Part shown: positions 7,401 to 11,878 of the stretch, in pieces | How the letters are laid out: the number at the start of each line of letters is the position of its first letter | Position numbering within the stretch: position 1 is the first letter of the stretch | From: Irineochytrium annulatum | Taxonomy: Eukaryota > Chytridiomycota > Chytridiomycetes > Chytridiales > Chytridiaceae | DNA: 11,878 nt | NCBI GenBank assembly: GCA_027600665.1 | Contig: JADGJL010000932.1 | Location: 1-11,878, forward strand | Reading direction: 5' to 3' | Notes under the pieces: model-generated | Database searches by the model: none | Seen by the model: only the letters and a program-made list of their open reading frames with translations | Told to the model about the DNA's origin: nothing | Made by a program: the position numbers and the translations under genes

Positions 7401-9945
7401 TGTGCTTTTAACTTCGTAGCGGAATTAATGCGAGCTTAGGAAACCCGATGGTCTCCAATATAATCTGTCAGGCTCTCTGTAGCAATTTGAAAGCGAACCC
7501 AAAATCGGCGACACTTGTATCGCGCCATTCCATTAGAATTCCTGCCGATGCTACAGCTGCGGTGATGGCTCAGTACGATGAAATATCTGACAGCAACATC
7601 TAATGTTTCATAGATTTGACTCAGTCGACGTTAAGCTTCAAAGTGTGCTAAAAGTTGCGGCCGTTGGCGGTTTGTGTCTTAGATTCCAAAAATAATGCTC
7701 ATTAAGCCGTAGGCCAATATTTTCGACTTGACGACGTGGCCGCCGTGCTATCAAAATTAGATCGGAGTATTTATACCGCATCAACACTCAGTGAGATGAT
7801 TAAAGCCGAGGATTCGCTTAGCTTCGTTAAATTCATGGATTTGTCGATGGAAACCTGCTCCTTCTCCCACTATTTGATTCATCAAGGGATCTCGAAGAGC
7901 CTTCTACCTGCGTTTTTGAATGACGTGCATTTGTTATTTGCGGAGCACTACGAATCGACGCTGTCTGACGACAACCAGCAAATTCTTATACCTCTTCTTT
8001 TATATCATTTGAACGATCTGCCCAAAGAGCGGGCTAGGCTTCGTCGGCATGTGCAAACAGCATTTATAATTGCAGCTACCGCTTTTCGAGCTAGTGAGGT
8101 GAAATGCTGGCATATGGTTCTTGTCGTTTACACTCTTCATAGGCCTTCAACCACTACGACACTCTAAAGACGCTGGACGACGGATTTGAAAGGACCCTAA
8201 AAGACGAGGTCCTTTTAAATTACCATCTATTACATCTTCATTCTCAAACTGGGTTCGTGTTATCAGGCTTAACGACGCATAACATGCTACAGGAACTCCA
8301 AAGAAGTTTTTAAATTATGCCGAAATACGTTCGAACTGGTAGGGTTTGATTTGCCTGGAAGTAAAGAGATGGGACAATATGCGAAAAAAATCTTCATGCT
8401 CGTCACGTTCTTCCTCCGCACCATGGTCTTGAAGACCAAAGAAGAGCGACAACGAGCTTTGGTTAACTTTGCAATACGCTTCCTGCCTCGACTGGTACCA
8501 GAATACAGATTGCAAACAATTAAGACCTCGAGGAAAAAGGTCGCAACGGCAGCTGATTACGAAGGCTTACGTCGGCTGCTTCAAATTCTTCGGCCAATGA
8601 CAACAGTTTCGAGCTATGTCATCGCGCAGCTCAATGAGAACCTGTTGGCTCTGTTGTTAATCGTCATCCAAGCAATTATGTCAATCGTTGCTAGCGACGA
8701 TGACGTAGTTGAGTTGGCCACTCACAACGCCGTGGTGCCGCTTCTATCAGTAACATACTTCAATCTACCGCCCCTGCATCAAGCCCTCCGCCGACGCTTT
8801 ACACCCGCTAAGCTAACAACTGAGGACCTTTTGGCGCTAACAGGCCACGCACAAGTCCTCGCAAATGATTACTTCATCAACGAGATTATATGGACGACAC
8901 TCAGACTCGACATCGAGGGATGCCGAACGGCAGCCGTTGCAAGCCTTGTCAGCAATCGCGCCCTGCATATGGACCTGTCTGAAAGGGGAAGATCGGACCG
9001 TTCTTGTGCAATGATGAGCATGTACTTTCTCGGCGAGTTTAAGGAAGTGCGGGAGATCCTTCAGGAGGCCGTGGAATATTACGGGGAGAACGACATCGGC
9101 GTCACAGCGTATTCGGAATTGGTGATGGAGCTCTGTGCAGTGAAAATCCAGATCGGAGATCTCGTCGGTGTAAAGGAGCTTTACCTACAGGCGGAAAACG
9201 GGTCGCCGTTGCGGCAGGACAGTGTATGTTTCTCCCAAATTAAATTTAGTGCATCCTGACATAAGGTTCAGGACATAAAGTCGCACATTAATCCAGTTCG
9301 GTGTGTTGCAATTGGCACGGTTATCTTAATAGTGGAGGTGGAGATGCTTATCATTGCGCCGTTGGATGAAATGGATATATGGCGACCGCGTGTGTCCTCG
9401 ACATTAGCAGCTCTTCCACAACACGGCAGGGCACTAGCCGGCCTCACAGTAAGTCAGCCCTCCCTTATTTTATCTCATTGCTTCAGCGTCATATGGTGCC
9501 GTATGCGTGGTTCGTCGTAGTTTGGGCCATAATCGACTACATCCTTCTTATCCTAGCGAGAAACATGCTTTCTGAGGGTTGGATGAAGGTCGATCGCACT
9601 GTGATATTGGACATTCTATCTGTAGCGCTGTCTCATCGGGTTAAACGAACGCCAGAGCGCGCACATATGAAGGCGTTGATGAAGGCGGTTACAGCGCTTT
9701 TACTCTATGACTCGCGCGGTTACCTTCTGAACATGAAAAAGGCGGTTAAGTGCGGCCAAAATACTTTATGGATGGTCCCGTTTTATCGGAGCCGACTGCA
9801 TGCTCAAATGGTGAGGGCTGCGCGCTTGCTTGGAACGGAAAGGACCAGTTTGTCGCTTGCTGACGAGAAAGAGTTTCGAGCATGCTTTAGCAAGGCGGAA
9901 TGTAAATATGAGCTTGAATTTATAGAGCGGATCAAGGCGGGATAG
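4496..9945 (+). CDS. Soluble adenylyl cyclase (sAC/ADCY10)-like protein: two class III cyclase domains, P-loop ATPase, helical C-terminus
   Basis: Predicted to convert ATP to cAMP. Introns supported by frame and homology: 4626-4685, 4803-4866, 4916-4961, 5809-5868, 6021-6069, 6505-6553, 7398-7439, 7573-7613, 7670-7712, 8099-8142, 8253-8292, 9224-9271, 9449-9486; the segment 6688-6911 is uncertain. One open model gives about 1,549 aa, close to human sAC (about 1,610). Domain C1 (about residues 35-215): VALIDISGYT with metal Asp41 and VIKFAGDAALVCW with Lys88 and Asp92, then FFVAGQAV. Domain C2 (about 325-480): VSIVFIRFTEL, FACDDKAASALIVFG, GTCLGAPVNLAARFM with Thr446, Asn453 and Arg457. ATPase module: Walker A GRCGVGKST (549-557), Walker B VVQIDDLQWVD (nucleotides about 7052-7084), and AQGNP. 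The rest is helix-rich, TPR-like in character. The start is the first ATG in the open frame, just before LQLVPQALRRDIL. Dikaryan fungi usually rely on a membrane-associated LRR adenylyl cyclase (Cyr1/Uac1), which this is not. Confidence 0.85.
6688..6911 (+). other. Unresolved splice or frame-break segment inside the cyclase gene's ATPase module
   Basis: The exon from 6554 reads well to about 6689 (ending VQSGTCR) and then meets stops at 6723 and 6729. A frame-keeping model uses introns 6690-6736 and 6783-6911, joining a short exon (GARELFCHSFPQDFI) to VMPILRSNQDEQ. That model discards the peptide LRVPRRLADLVLSLLSAVL (about 6828-6884, another frame). This peptide looks like the segment that normally lies between Walker A and Walker B in such modules. 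A 44-nt intron at 6858-6901 would keep only part of it. Either splicing differs from these models, or one or two indels (mutation or sequencing error) lie here. Confidence 0.5.
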
Positions 9946-10509
9946 TGGTCTCGCTTGTATGTATAATTAAATATATATTGCTGAAAACTTTTCCACTTTT
10001 TCAATGAACGCTGATTACGTCTTTATTGTGCTGAATACTCAACACAGAGCCTGGCTTTGCTCTCGATTATCGCGTTGCGGAAAAAAAGTATAGAAGGAGT
10101 GAAAACATCGAGCACAAAGTGGAAACAGTTTGTCGTCCGCGTTTGCCACAGATACGCTGATAAAAGAACTAAGAAGCAACAGACTTCGAGGACAATATGG
10201 CAAGAGAGATGACACAAACAAGGCGGCCCCCAACTTAAAACATACCTTGAGCGGGCAAGAAAAACAAAGTAAAGACTGCTAGCACTTGCCAACAATCTTC
10301 CGGCATCAACACAGGCATAGTCGTCGCCTGCAATTAGGACCCGGAAACCTTCTGAGGACCTCACATAGCGCATGTCCCGCAGGAAGCCCGACGGCTGTCT
10401 CCCTTTTAGCCGCAGCGCCGTCCATCTTACCGACGTTGACCACGGGCCTGCTGCCTGACAAAGAATTCCCGCCGAGGAGCGGTCGCCGCTCTTTAGATCC
10501 AAGGTGTGA
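9946..10509. other. 3' flank of the cyclase gene and unassigned intergenic DNA
   Basis: An AT-rich segment right after the stop (TAATTAAATATATATTG near 9964-9980) is the probable 3' UTR and polyadenylation area. The rest has no supported gene. A 171-codon open frame on the minus strand (10023-10538) contains the protein-like stretch RDMRYVRSSEGFRVLIAGDD but no recognisable domain and a low-complexity remainder, so it is not called. Confidence 0.4.
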
Positions 10510-10896
10510 TTCCTCCGGTGTTCCGTCACATATATCACACTCGGTGAAGCCTATCCCAATGCCGACGTGGACGCTACTGTCATCGTCGGCAATACTGGGT
10601 CGGCCAATGTCTACTCGGTAACCCCTTCATCGCTGCCAGGTGCTCAACGCAGCACACCCGTTGCCCCCAACGGCTCCCATCAAGGGCCCCAATCATGCTT
10701 TCTAAAGCTTAACCAGTTCATGTGGGCACGCCGTAAAGTACGCCCGGGAGTGCCTGGTAACCACCTGGCTCGCTTTTACAGAAGTGGATCAACTGCAGAA
10801 GTCGGCCTGAGATTATATCGATGGGATGTATTTACTTTGAAAATCCATCATGGTGATCTTAAGTCTGCCCAGCTACTAGCATGCCTGGTCATCTAA
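10510..10896 (+). other. Unrecognised open frame, possible decayed gene fragment
   Basis: One frame is open from 10510 to a stop at 10894-10896. It contains YITLGEAYPNADVDATVIVG followed by NTGSANVYSVTPSS, which resembles a beta-rich secreted or structural protein segment. No ATG precedes that stretch in frame; the first candidates are a GTG at 10567 and a much later ATG. It could be an internal exon (a CTTTAG acceptor-like site lies near 10495-10500) or a relic. After about residue 50 the sequence loses coding character. I cannot name a family. Confidence 0.2.
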
Positions 10897-10900
10897 GGTT

Positions 10901-11232
10901 TAGGGTAGGGTTGTCATTTAGGTTGATTGAGAGTCTTTTTGGCCCAGGGTTATTAATGTGTTCCAAGAAAGATGCGTTGACATGCTGCGGGCTTTAGCCC
11001 TGCGGCCGACCGACGGGCGTTGAGCGTCAGCACGGCGGCGTTGTGCCCCTGTTTCAGACCTGGCGCGCACCGTAGAATTTGAATCGTGCATTCGAGCGAG
11101 CAAGCGTGGGCAGCCAAACCGAGTCGGCTCCTCCGGCCCGGCCGTTGTGGGTCAACTGCGAATTTGCAACCAGCCACCGCCGGTCGGTGCGTCAGCAACG
11201 CGAATTCTATCCTGCTTTCTAACCCTACCCTA
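10901..11232. repeat. Inverted pair of telomere-like motifs bounding a 332-bp segment
   Basis: TAGGGTAGGGTT at 10901-10912 and its exact reverse complement AACCCTACCCTA at 11221-11232 face each other. The left copy is preceded by GGTT, giving GGTTTAGGGTAGGG, close to degenerate TTAGGG telomeric units. The enclosed DNA is GC-rich and carries no convincing gene. TTTAGGTT also occurs next to each arm, in direct orientation. This may be an interstitial telomeric remnant or the ends of a small non-autonomous element. Confidence 0.45.
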
Positions 11233-11372
11233 CTTTAGGTTCATCTTCTCTGATTATCCGATATGCAGGCTGTGCCGTCCTCACCTTAGCGACCTGCTTC
11301 TTAAGCTCCGTCGCCCGAGGTGCCGCCGCCCTCCAATCCTCACTTCCTTCTCGACGCTGCATCCCTCCCGCC

Positions 11373-11878
11373 ATGAACTCGATCCGCCACCACCACCACC
11401 ACCACCACGCTTCCTACCTTGCCTCACCCGCCCGGTCGCGGTCCTCATCCTTCGGCTCGACCTCCAACCCGGCCGTCCACCATCCCCAGCACGAGAAGCC
11501 CGTCGGCATGTTCGATGATCTGTCGGCGATCTTCCTCACCAACCCGCAGAGCCAGGGCGACCATCCTCAGCTCAGGGCCCAGCTGGCCGAGCTCTCGCAC
11601 CGCATCCTCATCGGCCTGCTCGGTGATCGTGCTCACCGCGACGAGAAGCGCATCCTCGCGGCCGAGCCCGCGCCCTCGGCCGCCCATGCATGCGCCGACA
11701 TGGACCTGGACCTCGTGGGCGCGTTCCTGGACGACTACTACCCCGCGACCGACACGCCCGCGCCTGCCGGCCGCAACCCCATGGCCATCCGCCACCTCAT
11801 CAACGACCCGGAGCCGGGCCATCAACACCCATGCTCCAAGACGCGGCCGTACCTCCTCCACACGCCCCCGGCCTCCCC
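11373..11878 (+). CDS. Unrecognised protein with N-terminal His7 tract (3' partial)
   Basis: An ATG in good context (CCGCCATGAAC) opens a frame that runs off the right edge with no stop: 168 complete codons. Third positions are almost all C or G, as in the MFS gene, which supports real coding. The sequence begins MNSIR followed by seven His, then an Ala/Ser-rich segment (ASPARSRSSSFGSTS). A possible helical region follows (VGMFDDLSAIFLTNP, then LRAQLAELSHRILIGLL), an acidic MDLDLVGAFLDDYY stretch, and NPMAIRHLINDPE, which resembles the short conserved 'IxxLI' motifs at the N-termini of fungal transcription regulators. There is no signal peptide. A regulatory or nuclear protein is a guess only. 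The pyrimidine-rich sequence from 11280 to 11372 would be its 5' UTR. The opposite-strand open frame at 11445-11861 is judged a GC-driven shadow. Confidence 0.6.
   Translation, partial: MNSIRHHHHHHHASYLASPARSRSSSFGSTSNPAVHHPQHEKPVGMFDDLSAIFLTNPQSQGDHPQLRAQLAELSHRILIGLLGDRAHRDEKRILAAEPAPSAAHACADMDLDLVGAFLDDYYPATDTPAPAGRNPMAIRHLINDPEPGHQHPCSKTRPYLLHTPPAS
11388..11408 (+). repeat. (CAC)7 microsatellite encoding polyhistidine
   Basis: Seven perfect CAC units in frame with the gene at 11373 encode the His7 tract. Identical codon use throughout suggests slippage growth and likely length polymorphism between strains. Confidence 0.85.

Noticed and set aside
10023..10538. 171-codon minus-strand frame
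   Set aside because: Mostly low-complexity Cys/Leu/Phe sequence with no domain or motif; a short protein-like stretch alone is not enough to call a gene.
10901..11232. True chromosome end
   Set aside because: Each motif has under two degenerate telomeric units, the two are inverted, and a gene follows immediately.
11445..11861. Minus-strand frame of 138 codons at the right edge
   Set aside because: Antisense to a GC3-rich + strand frame that has a good start context; the minus product is a Val/Gly/Arg-rich shadow.

Overview
The window looks like nuclear DNA of a filamentous fungus, most probably a basidiomycete. Coding regions are broken by many short GT-AG introns (about 38-68 nt) with CTNA-type branch points. 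Intergenic regions are short and all supported genes lie on the + strand. The basidiomycete assignment is an inference from intron density and size, not from a marker gene.

Layout. (1) 3-290: last exon of a gene entering from the left, resembling the C-terminal end of a METTL21/Methyltransf_16-type protein methyltransferase. (2) 291-1036: intergenic, with the promoter of the next gene (three ACGCGT sites and a TATA box). (3) 1037-3278: complete six-exon DHA2-type (14-TMS) major facilitator drug/toxin:H+ antiporter, 639 aa, including one GC-AG intron. (4) 3279-4495: 1.2 kb intergenic, holding short direct and inverted repeats, a coding-like relic (3966-4158) and an 86-bp terminal-inverted-repeat-like structure (4193-4278). 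(5) 4496-9945: a large gene with at least 14 introns. It encodes a protein with the architecture of animal soluble adenylyl cyclase (sAC/ADCY10): two tandem class III cyclase domains, a P-loop ATPase module and a long helical C-terminus, about 1,550 aa in total. This is the most interesting item. (6) 9946-11372: mostly unassigned sequence, with an unrecognised open frame and a pair of inverted telomere-like motifs. (7) 11373-11878: 5' part of an unrecognised gene with a His7 tract, running off the right edge.

The transporter is predicted to sit in the plasma or vacuolar membrane and extrude small molecules. The cyclase-like protein has no visible signal peptide or transmembrane segment in its N-terminal half and is predicted to be soluble and to make cAMP. 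Nothing in the sequence ties the two into a pathway. The transporter and the right-edge gene are rich in G/C third positions, while the cyclase gene is more AT-rich and less biased, suggesting lower expression or a different history.
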